Assembly: GCA_020152595.1 (NCBI GenBank)
Contig: JAIGNY010000690.1
Location: 893,501 to 957,500 of the forward strand
DNA from: Chiridota heheva
Taxonomy: Eukaryota; Echinodermata; Holothuroidea; Apodida; Chiridotidae
Length of the DNA: 64,000 bases
Direction of reading: 5' to 3'
Shown here: piece after piece, positions 10,231 through 24,089 of the stretch
Numbering within the stretch: position 1 is the first letter of the stretch
Layout of the letters: each line of letters starts with the position of its first letter
Position numbers and translations under genes: made by a program
The notes under the pieces: model-generated
Databases searched by the model: none
Seen by the model: only the letters and a program-made list of their open reading frames with translations
Told to the model about the DNA's origin: nothing

Positions 10231-10583
10231 TTAACCCTTACTCTACCAGCACTTTTTTGAAAATGTGCCTGGGAAGCGGGGCCAAAGATGGGGCACTCAA
10301 AATGGCTATAATATTGCCGTGTGGTAGAAAAAGGGTGAAGCACAGGCTAATTATTTAAGGGTCCTCTGTCTTCCGAACAGCAAGTTGGGCTCATTCCACT
10401 TCAGTGACCCAATGGGCCGCCCACCGGGACCATGCTGCATTTATTTGCGAGTTGGCACACTTGTCGCGAGTTGATTAACCCTTACTCTACCAGCAATTCT
10501 TTGAAATTGTGCTTGGGAAGTGGGGCAAAAGACGGGGCACCCAAAATGGCGATAATATTGCCGGGTGGTAGAGTAAGGGTTAA
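10231..10583. mobile_element. TTAA-flanked MITE, piggyBac-like, composite
   Basis: Left end TTAACCCTTACTCTACC and right end GGTAGAGTAAGGGTTAA form 13-bp terminal inverted repeats (CCCTTACTCTACC) flanked by TTAA, the target duplication of piggyBac-type elements. Internally there are two ~110-bp modules, each with both ends, separated by a ~130-bp middle (GCACAGGCTAATTATT...GAGTTGAT). The same module-middle-module order recurs at 57611-57928, so the composite is itself the repeated unit. No transposase. Confidence 0.75.
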
Positions 10584-11625
10584 TGAAAAGTAAAATGTAG
10601 TCCCTCACTTTCTTAACAATTGTTCATTTTAATACAGTATTTTTGATGTAAACATTTTGCAAATTAGAAATATTTTGTTTCAGCTTCTTGAATTTGAAAT
10701 TATGTAATATCCTGACAAATCCAGTGGATTTAGGTCCTAAAATCTGAAAACAAAAAGTAAATAAATACACAAATGCTTTTGAGTAATTGTGAGTCTCTGA
10801 TGTCATTTCTAGTTTGATATAAACTTTACTGTAATGGAAAAGATTTGTTAAACTTTCTCTATTATTTTATCGTTCTTTTTCTGTGAAAATGCACATGCTT
10901 GAACAATGAACTTATTCAGATCCAAATAATTGAGCTATTGATATACAGCATACATCTAAGGCGCAACTCATAACTTCCAAGTTTACAACAGGGGTGTCAG
11001 TTTGTGCTTTCTATCTGTCATAAAAATTGTTTATTTATCAAACATTTGTATGATTTAATCTCTGTGTAGAATGTATGCAAAGATTATCATGTACAGTATA
11101 TACAACTCTTTAGAGATCCAGAAATTAACTCTTAATTCAACTCATTTGCCTATTATTGCCTTAGTATCTCACGATTTTTTAACAAGGTACCTCCTTGGTA
11201 CAACTGTTATATACTTTATGTAGCAATAAAAAACATCAGGCAAAGAGATTAAGCGAAGAAGCTAATGTAGGTGGTAAAGGTTGCAGTGTGTGCCCTTCAG
11301 GAAGTTGTTTATCAGTTTTTTCCCAGTTTCCCATATCAGGTAACTATTGTTTTGCTTCCAGATAAAAGATGGAAAGATAAGCTCTTAAACATATTTAGAA
11401 AGCTGGGTGATACATTATCCAGCCCAGCATGCATGTACATGTACACTGTACCCCATGGACTGTAATGATAATGTTATTGTGTACTTACAGTATAATACAG
11501 TACGAAATACATTAGTATTGTAAAACCGTTTAGAAAATGTATTGTTGAATATGATGATCATAAGATAGCACTAAAAAAGTTTTGATGTTCACCAAAATCA
11601 AATCAAGATAAGTCACTACTTTAAT
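10584..11625. other. Intronic, no feature seen
   Basis: AT-rich. Only short open frames without recognisable content. Confidence 0.35.
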
Positions 11626-11629
11626 ATTA

Positions 11630-12250
11630 GTGATGTCATGATATGTCGACTATCGCGATATCGTGATATCTCTTTTCCCATGACATGAAATATGCCTCTT
11701 AACACATATCGCGATACCAAAAACTAATACAGAACTAAGAAATTTTCACGCAACACTAGCTAGGCTACTTGGTACGTGACGGTACTAACGTTATGGTAGT
11801 AAATGTAAAAGTCAAGTTTAGGCCATGATCGTTTCTGAATCAACTTTAGAAACGTGCAAAAATATCATGAAATATAAAAAACTAATTAAAAATCTTGCTC
11901 CTTCACCCCACACTGACACGCTCCGATGTAAGTTGGCAAAAAATTGGCCCAGAACATGCCTCTCCGATGATTGATGGTCATGTTGGCTGAGTTACCAAAC
12001 GTGTGTGATGCGTGATGAAATCTAGAATGTAAAATTCACACGATCATGTCGTCTGCTAGATATGGAAATCAAATTTTTCTTGCGTTCATCTTTATGCATT
12101 CATATTTACATAAAAAAGTACTGTAGGCCCAGACTAGTATTATTAACAATTTAATTTGTGTTGTGAGTCAGTTTTCTTGAGAAATATTGCGATATAACAA
12201 TATATTGCAATTTGTTTTTCTCCATGATAATCGATAGGTAATACAGCCAT
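11630..12250. mobile_element. Possible hAT-like non-autonomous element
   Basis: Both edges are rich in ATATCGCGATA/GATATCG-type palindromic sequence (11640-11715 and 12180-12235), resembling the CGATATATCG-rich ends of the hAT-type element at 40100-41310. Terminal repeats are too diverged to define ends, and no target duplication was found. Confidence 0.3.
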
Positions 12251-12345
12251 ATACAGTACAGCTCTAATTAATATGCAAAAATATTTTTCAGATGAACAGC
12301 GGAAAAAGGTAGATATGTATCAGTAACTTGCTGACAACCCCTCAC

Positions 12346-14154
12346 TTTGCCCCACACCTGTTAGGCCTCGTCAATGATGCCTCCTCATGGGGCAACAAGG
12401 GTGATCACCCCGCCCTCCACTGCCTATGCCTAGAGAGTCAAATTGCCACACCTGGTAGGCCTTATCAATGATGCCTGCCTCATGGGGCAACAAGGGTGAT
12501 CACCCCTCCCTCCACTGCCTATGCCTAGAGAGTTAAATTACCACACCTGGTAGGCCTCATCAATGAAGCCTGCCTCATGGGGCAACAAGGGTGATCACCC
12601 CGCCCTCCACTGCCTATGCCTAGAGAGTCAAATTGCCACACCTGTTAGGCCTCATCAATGAAGCCTGCCTAATGGGGCAACAAGGGTGATCACCATGCCC
12701 TCCACTGCCTATGCCTAGAGAGTCAAATTGCCACACCTGTTAGGCCTCATCAATGATGCCTGCCTCATAGGGCAACAAGGGTGATCACCCCGCCCTCCAC
12801 TGCCTATGCCTAGAGAGTCAAATTGCCACACCTGTTAGGCCTCATCAATGATGCCTGCCTCATGGGGCAACAAGGGTGATCACCCCGCCCTCCACTGCCT
12901 ATGCCTAGAGAATCAAATTGCCACACCTGGTAGGCCTTATCAATGATGCCTGCCTCATGGGGCAACAAGGGTGATCACCCCGCCCTCCACTGCCTATGCC
13001 TAGAGAGTTAAATTACCACACCTGGTAGGCCTCATCAATGAAGTTTGCCTCATGGGGCAACAAGGGTGATCACCCCGCCCTCCACTGCCTATGCCTAGAG
13101 AGTCAAATTGCCACACCTGGTAGGCCTCATCAATGATGCCTGCCTCATGGGGCAACAAGGGTGATCACTCCGCCCTCCACTGCCTATGCCTAGAGAGTCA
13201 AATTGCCACACCTGTTAGGCCTCATCAATGATGCCTGCCTCATGGGGCAACAAGGGTGATCACCCCGCCCTCCACTGCCTATGCCTAGAGAGTCAAATTG
13301 CCACACCTGGTAGGCCTCATCAATGAAGCCTGCCTCATGGGGCAACAAGGGTGATCACCCCGCCCTCCACTGCCTATGCCTAGAGAGTCAAATTGCCACA
13401 CCTGGTAGGCCTCATCAATGAAGCCTGCCTAATGGGGCAACAAGGGTGATCACCCCGCCCTCCACTGCCTATGCCTAGAGAGTCAAATTGCCACACCTGT
13501 TAGGCCTCATCAATGATGCCTGCCTCATAGGGCAACAAGGGTGATCACCCCGCCCTCCACTGCCTATGCCTAGAGAGTCAAATTGCCACACCTGTTAGGC
13601 CTCATCAATGATGCCTGCCTCATGGGGCAACAAGGGTGATCACCCCGCTCTCCACTGCCTATGCCTAGAGAATCAAATTGCCACACCTGTTAGGCCTCAT
13701 CAATGATGCCTGCCTCATAGGGCAACAAGGGTGATCACCCCGCCCTCCACTGCCTATGCCTAGAGAGTCAAATTGCCACACCTGTTAGGCCTCATCAATG
13801 ATGCCTGCCTCATAGGGCAACAAGGGTGATCACCTTGCCCTCCACTGCCTATGCCTAGAGAGTCAAATTGCCACACCTGTTAGGCCTCATCAATGATGCC
13901 TGCCTCATAGGGCAACAAGGGTGATCACCCCGCCCTCCACTGCCTATACCTAGAGAGTCAAATTGCCACACCTGTTACGCCTCATCAATGATGCCTGCCT
14001 CATAGGGCAACAAGGGTGATCACCCCGCCCTCCACTGCCTATGCCTAGAGAGTCAAATTGCCACACCTGTTAGGCCTCATCAATGATGCCTGCCTCATAG
14101 GGCAACAAGGGTGATCACCCTGCCCTCCATTGCCTATGCTTAGAGAGTTAAATT
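12346..14154. repeat. 95-bp minisatellite, 19 copies
   Basis: The unit runs CCACACCTGTTAGGCCTCAT, CAATGATGCCTGCCTCATGG, GGCAACAAGGGTGATCACCC, CGCCCTCCACTGCCTATGCC, TAGAGAGTCAAATTG. Landmark CCTG(G/T)TAGGC recurs every 95 bases (12451, 12546, 12641 ... 14066). Copies differ at a few diagnostic sites (CATGGGG or CATAGGG, GTTAGG or GGTAGG, GATGCC or GAAGCC). Sequence is much more GC-rich than the intron around it. No continuous open frame. Confidence 0.97.
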
Positions 14155-14174
14155 CTTACTTAAATGCAACAAAG

Positions 14175-14264
14175 TTTTCTCCTTTTTGGAGCATTATTTA
14201 CACCCATGGTGATAAGCACATGCTCATCACCTTGGGTGTAAGTAACGTTAAAAAAAGGAGAAAA
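14175..14264. other. 90-nt long-stem hairpin
   Basis: Two arms pair over about 43 positions with some 36 matches: TTTTCTCCTTTTT...TTA.TTACACCCATGGTGAT on the left, and ATCACCTTGGGTGTAAGTAA...AAAAAGGAGAAAA on the right. The loop is centred near 14220. The size is that of a pre-miRNA, but it could equally be a palindromic MITE remnant. Confidence 0.6.
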
Positions 14265-14850
14265 GTACATACTAGGTGTGATACTCCATTAACCATTGTA
14301 TCCTATGAAATATGGATGCCACTACAGTTTGGATTGCAAACATATGAGTCATTTCAGCCCATGAAGAAGACTTGTGTGCCATTATGTAGCGCTTTACATG
14401 ACCATATTCTGCTTCAAACAATGATGAAAGATTGAAAGTATTGTACAGTAGTTGGAGAAGTAAATCTGCTGTTTAAAGTTTTATAGGAACACATTCTTGA
14501 TGGAGCATTTTCATCTAATCTATATTTAAAAAAAAAAAGAAGTCTAAGTAAGAGTGGGGGAAGAACGAATTACACAAAGTTACTCAAATTTCAAACTTTG
14601 GCCAGTTTGTGTAGAAATGACAAAAGGCTTTGTGTTTTTTTTAAAATTATTTTTCAAAACATGTCTTAAAACCACTATGGAACCTGTGGAAGTGGAACCT
14701 AATCTAATGCATTAATTGATTTGTCAAAATATTCTTGATGAGTTAAAAAAATATTTATTCAATTTTCAATCAGAAAAACAATTTTTTGATTTTCCTAAAT
14801 AAGGCCTACTACTGTACAGTAGGTGCTACAGTAGCCCATTGAACAGCAAT
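14265..14850. other. Intronic, no feature seen
   Basis: AT-rich sequence after the hairpin. An open frame from 14130 to 14435 crosses the minisatellite edge and hairpin and has no family resemblance. Confidence 0.35.
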
Positions 14851-14854
14851 ATAT

Positions 14855-15551
14855 GTTTTTGCCTCTGTTTGTTTGTCTGTTTGTTTGTTTGTCATCAAGA
14901 TATCTCAAGAATTTATAATTGGAATTAGGTTAAATTTGGTCTGTATTTTTGTTACTGCTGAAGGAAGAAGTGATTAAAATTTGAGATATATTGGAACAGG
15001 GGAAGGGTGCAAATGGAGGGTGCCAATGGAGGGGTGCAAATGGAAGGGTGGGGACAATTTGAGATGAGTTTGTCTGTCATTAGAATATCTCAAGAACTGA
15101 TGATTGAATGTTCTTAAATCCTTTTAATTTTCTTTATTTTTATGTATATTCGACCTTATTATTATTTTGCTGCATGATTTAATTAAAGTTCTTTCTTTTA
15201 TTTTCAAATGTCAGCATGTACAATTTTATTTGTACAGTCTATTATCACCATATGTTCTTTTTAAATCATAATTTGTAAGTACTTATAGAAGTTATTTTAC
15301 CTTTTACTGTTTTATTGGTGTAGATATTTTGTTCTTAAATCCTTTAAGTTTTTCTCAATTTGTATAATAAATCTTTTTACTTTATATATATTTTTGCTGC
15401 ATGTATTAATTACATTCACTATTTTAGGGCTAGTTTTCTTAACTTTTATTTTTCTTATGTATTCATGTAATATTTTATTTGTACAGCACTAATAATTATT
15501 TACATAGATTTTGGCACTATATTAATTGTAATAATAATAATAATAATAATG

Positions 15552-15588
<37 letters not shown>

Positions 15589-15600
15589 TTGGATTTGGAA
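14855..15600 (+). mobile_element. LINE-type 3' end remnants with (AAT)n tail
   Basis: ATTTTATTTGTACAGCACTA...TTTTGGCACTATATTAATTG is followed by an (AAT)n microsatellite (about 15530-15588). A GTACAGC-C-...GGC-CTATATTAA signature followed by a TAA repeat is characteristic of CR1/L2-like 3' tails. Upstream, ATATCTCAAGAA segments recur (14900 and 15086), and TTCTTAAATCCTTT recurs (15112 and 15332), showing internal duplication. Confidence 0.45.
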
Positions 15601-16147
15601 TTAATTTGATGTGTAGTTTTATTATAGCTTAAGGAACAAGTTATTTAAATTTGGAATTTTTAATACAAGGGAAGGGCAGAAATTGAGGGGTGGGGATGTT
15701 TAGGGTAAGGTCTGTCAAGACAGTTGAAACTTTCCAATGGAATGTGGTGAACAATAAATTCACGCCATGAAAAGAATCCAGTAATCAATTTTTTGGACTC
15801 ATTGAAAATTAAACCAAGTGGCCTGTACTATCAATGTAATAAGAGCAACTGGTTTCTGCCATGAATGGAAAATGATGGAATGTGAATCTTAACTGAATGG
15901 AAAATGATGGAATGTAAATCTTAACTGAATATGGAACCCAAACAATGAATGCTTAGTCTGAATGAAACTGAAAACAATGGCCTTGGAAGAAATCAGTCAA
16001 AAGATATTCTTCAAGTGTTCAGAATGCAAATGATCCTTACTGATCAAAACTTGGGTATGAATCTTGGTGGACCTAGGATTTCTGAGGTAGATTATATTGA
16101 GTATGGGGATCAAATGAACTCTACAATTATTCTAGGCATATTGGAAT
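15600..16147. other. Intronic; short duplicated segment
   Basis: GAATGGAAAATGATGGAATGT occurs twice (near 15862 and 15896). No other feature. Confidence 0.4.
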
Positions 16148-16540
16148 TGCAACGGGCGGAGGTATGTGCTCTTCAGAGTGCTGCAACGGGGGTGGAGGTA
16201 TGCGCTCTGCAAAGTGCTGCAACGGGGGTGGAGGTATGCGCTCTACAAAGTGCTGCAACGGGGGTGGAGGTATGCGCTCTACAAAGTGCTGCAACGGGGT
16301 GGAGGTATGCGCTCTACAAAGTGCTGCAACGGGGTGGAGGTATGCGCTCTACAAAGTGCTGCAACGGGTGGAGGTATGCACTCTACAAAGTGCTGCAACG
16401 GGGGTGGAGGTATGCGCTCTACAAAGTGCTGCAACGGGGGTGGAGGTATGCGCTCTACAAAGTGCTGCAACGGGGGTGCAGGTATGCGCTCTACAAAGTG
16501 CTGCAACGGGGGTGGAGGTATGCGCTCTACAAAGTGCTGC
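16148..16540. repeat. 36-bp minisatellite, about 11 copies, open in several frames
   Basis: The unit is GGGGGTGGAGGTATGCGCTC plus TACAAAGTGCTGCAAC. Unit length varies (36, 35 or 33 bases) through changes in the G run. Because 36 is divisible by 3 and the unit lacks stops in several frames, long open frames appear on both strands (repeat peptide VEVCALQSAATG in one of them). The varying unit length shifts the frame within the array, arguing against a translated product. Confidence 0.95.
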
Positions 16541-17999
16541 TATTCTAGATTCAGAGGTGCTTGCCCAATTTAAATATTGATTGCCTTTTTGGTGAAATTG
16601 GTATATCACTGGTTTTGAATTGCCTGGTAGGGGTGTCCTCCGTCCTGTATGTAATAGTTGACTGCCCCCTCAAATTTGTTAATTGTCCTGAGTGCCTAGG
16701 TAGGTTATTTGTCCAGCTCTGCCTGCCTAAATAAATTTGATTTAATTTTTTTACAAGTGTGATGTCTAGGATACCATTTTATTTTCAAGCATATTCTCTG
16801 TTATTTGAAATACTGTTGGGAAGTGGGCAAAATGTCAGTTATATCCCAGATGGAACACTTATTTTGGCCCAACGTTGGCAAATTATTTCACTTCATTTTG
16901 ATCTTGGCTTTACTGTGGGAAAACATTGGCTGGAGGTCGGGTGCTCGTAAATGTAGGTGTGACCTTCGGGGCAACTATTAGCAAACTTGGTCTAGTATGT
17001 TGGACCAACATCGGTCTAACATTAGCATACCAACCCAACATGGTACCAACTTATACCAACATATACCAACCTTTGACCATCATTGGGCTAACTGTGTGTG
17101 CTATGTGGACTACTAATGCTATATGTGCATTGGAATGAAGTGAGTCAGTGGTTTTCATTCTGTATAGGTTGTTAATTAAGATCACATGATTGGACCTCAG
17201 CTGGATTAAACCAGGGAGTTGGAATAGACCACACAGCAGTGTGACTGACATCCACCATAAAAGGCAAAATATGGTGTAGTGATGCTCTTCTCATTGTGGG
17301 TATTGAGTCATTAATACTGTAAGTTTAATCAGGGAGTCGGACTCCCTGGTGGTATTGTGTACATGGTATCATCACAGCTTCCTCCTGGTTGGTTTCCGTC
17401 ATTGCAGGACCTGTGGTGTTTTGCAAATCATAGTTTTGTTTCTAATGTGTCATACTGTATTCTGTGACTCACACTTTTGTACATAAGGTACCGTACTAGA
17501 TAATGCTTTTGTCTGAAAATTATGCAAGTTTTAACAGGTTCAGTGAACGAGGCACTTTGAATGATAAATTTACTTTCTATCGAAAATTGCACCCCAAAAA
17601 AATCACAAGTTCTATTATGCCTAGTTGTAATTTTCATAGATTTGATAATAGTAAATTTAAATTAAATATGTGTAAAGTTTAAAATATGTGCAGAAAATTC
17701 AAATGAAAAGAGAGAGTGTAAGGGTGTGATCAATCAAGTGTTAGGTGAAAAAATTGAAAGTGACAATATTTGTACATGCAGTGGGGAGAGGGGGTAGATA
17801 CTGGGCCTCTCTGCAGAATATAGTCCTACAAGTGACTTCACAGCAAGAACTGTTTTCATAACATTGATTGTATTTGAATTTTTCAACTATATTAAGACTT
17901 CAAAACAAGGATTTTTATGGATTAGTTTTAAGATGTGTGTACTGTATAATTTGTCATAGTTCACATTTTTAGTGGTCTTTTGGGGTGCTGTTGGTTACT
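16541..17999. other. Intronic, no clear feature
   Basis: Contains ACCAACATCGG/CCAACGTTGG-like short repeats around 16868-17075 of unknown nature. No exon seen. Confidence 0.35.
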
Positions 18000-18325
18000 T
18001 TATGCACTTGTCAGTTATATGACTTGCCCCTACTACCCCCAGCAATGTCAGTCAAAGGTGAGTCATTGGCATGAAATAGTGACTCCCATGTACGTCATTG
18101 TACCAAATTGTCAGTAACCAGAGTAGTCGACTCTGGGGTGGGTCAATTTACTTCAGACCCATTGACTTTGTACAGAGGTGATTGATTTGGGGAAAGTCAT
18201 TTCACACAAAAATGTCAGTCACCGAGGGGTACATCAATGTACATGTTTTGTCCACTCACTTTGGTGCAATGACTCACCTTGTCCGGGGGTGTATGGGTGA
18301 GTCACAAAATTGACAAGTGCATTAA
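18000..18325. mobile_element. TWA-flanked MITE (TGCACTTGTCA family), copy 1
   Basis: Ends ATGCACTTGTCAG and TTGACAAGTGCAT are inverted repeats flanked by TTA. The body is rich in GTCAGTCACC/GGTGAGTCA palindromic pieces. Other copies are at 36673-36821 and 38586-38905. The 3-bp TWA flanks suggest a PIF/Harbinger-type MITE (inference). No transposase. Confidence 0.65.
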
Positions 18326-19229
18326 AATGGACACATTTATGGGCACTTGAGAGTAATAATAAGTTGTATCAAGAGTCATGAGTAGAAATATACAATAGAA
18401 AATTAAGAAATTGACTCTTAAGGGTATCACATTGTTCAGAACAGGCCAGTTCCCTGATCTGAATACAGGTTAAATAGAAACTTTCGAAATTTTGTTGTCG
18501 TAAAACAGATATTTTATGATGGAATTTATATACAATATTAGATACCATGATGTGTAAGTAAATTATTAGGCAAAAGAACAACATTTTGGAAAAAAAATAG
18601 TATTTGGACAAACATTGTTTTAAAGTATCTGTGAATATTTTATAATCCTGAAATTGTTACACCTTTGACACACATAGACATGAGCTACCCCATTATAGTG
18701 GCACCTGCCTTTCCCTTTTTCAAAACGCCAACACAAACCACAACTTATTCTGAAGACAAACTTCTACACTGAGGTGTGTAGGAATTGCCGGTTGCAATCA
18801 ATGATGGTTTCCACAAACCAGCCTCATTATTTCTTTTGCTTCAGTGCACGCTTTGCTAGTTGCCTTACAAAACAAAAATATTTCATTCTTCTGATTTTCA
18901 TGATCTCCAATTCAAATCTACTTACACTAGTGAAATTGCTAGTGTTTCACAATACATCATTTGTGTGGTACAGATAGCTTTGTTATGCTCTGGGATGCAC
19001 GCTCTGTATGGTTGTTCGTTCATGTGTGACTAATGCAAGATGGAAGCTATTTGATGGTGACCCAGAAGTAGAGGTCATGCATGTGTGTGTGATGTGTGAC
19101 CTTAACAGGTGGGCTTCACCTGGTGTTGGTATGATGTGGTGTTGTACCATGTGGTGCCTGTGTGGCTATTTTACAACCAGCTATCATGAGGTAAAAACCA
19201 AGTTTGAAAATAGTTGCAAGTAAACTATT
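18326..19229. other. Intronic, no feature seen
   Basis: AT-rich. The short open frames here have no recognisable content. Confidence 0.35.
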
Positions 19230-20890
19230 CTTTGCACTCAAATGCTAGACTGGAATGCGCCTCACATGGCTAAGGACTGATAGAGTTCAAACAGATGTGC
19301 ACTCTATATAGACTTTGCACTCAAATGCTAGACTGGAATGCGCCTCACATGGCTAAGGACTGATAGAGTTTAAACAGATGTGCAATCTATATAGACTTTG
19401 CACTCAAATGCTAGACTGAAATGCGCCTCACATGGCTAAGGACTGATAGAGTTCAAACAGATGTGCAATCTATATAGACTTTGCACTCAAATGCTAGACT
19501 GGAATGCGCCTCACATGGCTAAGGACTGATAGAGTTTAAACAGATGTGCAATCTATATAGACTTTGCACTCAAATGCTAGACTGGAATGTTCTTCACATG
19601 GCTAAGGACTGTTAGAGTTTAAACAGATGTGCACTCTATATAGACTTTGCACTCAAATGCTAGACTGGAATGTTCTTCACATGGCTAAGGACTGATAGAG
19701 TTTAAACAGATGTGCAATCTATATAGACTTTGCACTCAAATGCTAGACTGGAATGCGCCTCACATGGCTAAGGACTGATAGAGTTTAAACAGATGTGCAA
19801 TCTATATAGACTTTGCACTCAAATGCTAGACTGAAATGCGCCTCACATGGCTAAGGACTGATAGAGTTTAAACAGATGTGCAATCTATATAGACTTTGCA
19901 CTCAAATGCTAGACTGGAATGCGCCTCACATGGCTAAAGACTGATAGAGTTTAAACAGATGTGCAATCTATGTAGACTTTGCACTCAAATGCTAGACTGG
20001 AATGTGCCTCACATGGCTAAAGACTGATAGAGTTCAAACAGATGTGCAATCTATATAGACTTTGCACTCAAATGCTAGACTGGAATGCGCCTCACATGGC
20101 TAAGGACTGATAGAGTTTAAACAGATGTGCAATCTATATAGACTTTGCACTTAATAAATGCTAAACTGGAATGTGCCTCACATGGCTAAGGACTGATAAG
20201 AGTTTATACAGATGTGCAATCTATATAGACTTTGCACTCAAATGCTATACTGAAATGCGCCTCACATGGCTAAAGACTGATAGAGTTCAAACAGATGCGC
20301 AATCTATATAGACTTTGCACTCAAATGCTAGACTGGAATGTGCCTCACATGGCTAAAGACTGATAGAGTTCAAACAGATGTACAATCTATATAGACTTTG
20401 CACTCAAATGCTAGACTGGAATGTGCCTCACATGGCTAAAGACTGATAGAGTTCAAACAGATGTACAATCTATATAGACTTTGCACTCAAATGCTATACT
20501 GGAATGTGCCTCACATGGCTAAGGACTGATAGAGGTCAAACAGATGTGCAATCTATATAGACTTTGCACTCAAATGCTATACTGGAATGTGCCTCACCTG
20601 GCTAAGGACTGATAGAGTTCAAACAGATGTGCAATCTATATAGACTTTGCACTCAAATGCTATACTGGAATGTGCCTCACATGGCTAAAGACTGATAGAG
20701 TTCAAACAGATATGCAATCTATATAGACTGTGCACTCAAATGCTATACTGGAATGTGCCTCACATGGCTAAGGACTGATGGAGTTCAAACAGATGTGCAA
20801 TCTCTATAGACTTTGCACTCAAATGCTAGACTGGAATGCTCCTCACCTGGCTAAGGATTGATAAAGTTCAAACATGTGCAATTTATATTT
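19230..20890. repeat. 83-bp minisatellite, about 20 copies
   Basis: The unit runs TTTGCACTCAAATGCTAGAC, TGGAATGCGCCTCACATGGC, TAAGGACTGATAGAGTTCAA, ACAGATGTGCAATCTATATA, GAC, with a strict 83-base spacing (19231, 19314, 19397 ...). Diagnostic variants cluster: GTTTAAAC in the left half, CTATACTGG and AAAGACTG in the right half, suggesting growth from two sub-lineages. Confidence 0.97.
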
Positions 20891-21140
20891 CAAAATAAAC
20901 AAAACACCAGTCACAGAGCAAAGCAATAATATCCTATACTGGGCTGGGAAAGAAGGACTGCATGTTTAATACTTTCAAATTATCTGATGCAGATTTGAAG
21001 AATCCAAGGAATTTATGGATTAAATCTGAAAAGGAGATCCTACCCAAGGAGAATGTACGCATTCCAGACTCGAATTCAAAGACTGTGTGCACAAAAAGAG
21101 GATGAGAAAATAGATGAATTTCTGCTTCACCTGCGGGATA
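20891..21140. other. Intronic, no feature seen
   Basis: Unremarkable sequence between the minisatellite and the foldback repeat. Confidence 0.3.
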
Positions 21141-21600
21141 ATAAAATGGCAATAAACGAATAGTACAATGTTCAGTATGACATCACAGCAACACATTCTC
21201 CCCACAAAGGTTATATATTTCATTAAAATCTATCATCCCTTTTTATTAGTAAAACCTGCAAGAAATATAAATTGATAAGAGTTAGGTATTTATATACATT
21301 GCTAAACATACCCTACTTTAATGATTTTTTTGAAAATTGTTTCTAATCATACAGAAACAATCAATTAACATTCAAAGAAATACATAAGCATTTGTAAAGG
21401 AATTGCCTCTATGACATCATCAAACACAAATTCACATACTGTACAAAAACTTTAAAATGCAATTAGGAAATCTTTAAAAATCCATATCTTCTGAACAGAA
21501 TATGATATCAACCTGATTTTTGTACCAAATTGGTGATAAATGTGACGCTCTTTCAAATGAAATTGTACAAAAAAGCATAAGAATATTCCTTTAATGTATG
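21141..21600. mobile_element. Foldback MITE family X, left-truncated copy
   Basis: Shares the body of the elements at 39619-41412 and 63059-63580: CAGTATGACATCACAGCAAC, TTTATTAGTAAAACCTGC, TAGGTATTTATATACATTGC, CTCTATGACATCATCAAAC, and the right end AAGAATATTCCTTTAA. The outer left arm is missing. Confidence 0.75.
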
Positions 21601-21715
21601 TGAACAATGTGGACACTAAGATTCATTGTGGAATGATAAAAAAAAGCCTTGGACAGTTTCGGTAAGGTCAAGGTCAAATTACCAGGTAGGAATGGATTCT
21701 TTACTTTGAAAAGAG

Positions 21716-23277
<1,562 letters not shown>

Positions 23278-23814
23278 TTAAAGGATTAGTTCAGGGTTCA
23301 AGCTTGTCCATCTTATATGAATGGCGACTTCAAAAGAAAGAAAATAGTGAAGAAAGTATTCAGAAATTGTATTCCGTTAAGGAGATCTCTTAGTATAAAG
23401 TTTGGTATCATTTTTGTAGAAACGACTGAAATCAGACTAGTAGTGATGTCATAGCCTCAGATTCCTCAAAAGTTTTTATGTATTCTATCATATTTTTTCC
23501 TGCGAGTTTGTGGCTTTAAAACCATGGAATATGTAAAAAAATTAGTAAAACTGAATCTTAAAAGGGTATTTATAATATACTACCTGAAGAAAGTTTGAGG
23601 ATAAATAATTTGAATAGTGAAAAGTTAAATAAACTTTCTTTTAAATACATTAACAATTGTTAAGAATGTGAGGATGAAGACAACAACTTTACATAGTAGA
23701 CTTACTACACCAGTCATTTCTACACAGATAAGACTTTCTTCACCATTTTTTTTCTTTTGGAGTCCTCTTTCACATATAAGATAGACTTGCTTAAACCCTG
23801 GACTCATCCTTTAA
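23278..23814. mobile_element. TTAA-flanked foldback MITE (AGGATTAGTTCAGGG family)
   Basis: Left end TTAAAGGATTAGTTCAGGG and right end CCCTGGACTCATCCTTTAA are inverted repeats inside TTAA flanks. Pairing continues well inward (AAGCTTGTCCATCTTATATG on the left; the right arm has CATATAAGATAGACTTGCTT). The centre carries AGTGATGTCATAGCCTCAGA. A second copy lies at 35654-36308. No coding capacity. Confidence 0.75.
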
Positions 23815-24089
23815 GTGTGAACAATGCTCTTCACATATGATCATTTGTGTCAACAAAATCACCACACTCACTTTAATTTAAGAGATATCACACAAATATT
23901 TTCATTTGTTATGCAAATATTAGCTAATTATAGTATGCACACACAACCCCCAATCATGTTCATTTAAACAGTACCAATGTACAATGAGATAAAAGATACA
24001 ATACAATGCAACTGATTGGTTCAAATATTTATACAATCAAAAACAAGCCAATCAAAAGCCTCCACAGAAGTCACGTTACTTGTACTGTA

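Noticed and set aside
15949-16548. 199-codon open frame and overlapping frames over the 36-bp repeat
   Set aside because: Open only because the unit length is near a multiple of 3 and lacks stops. Unit-length changes move the peptide repeat between frames, and the non-repeat start has no family resemblance or splice signals.
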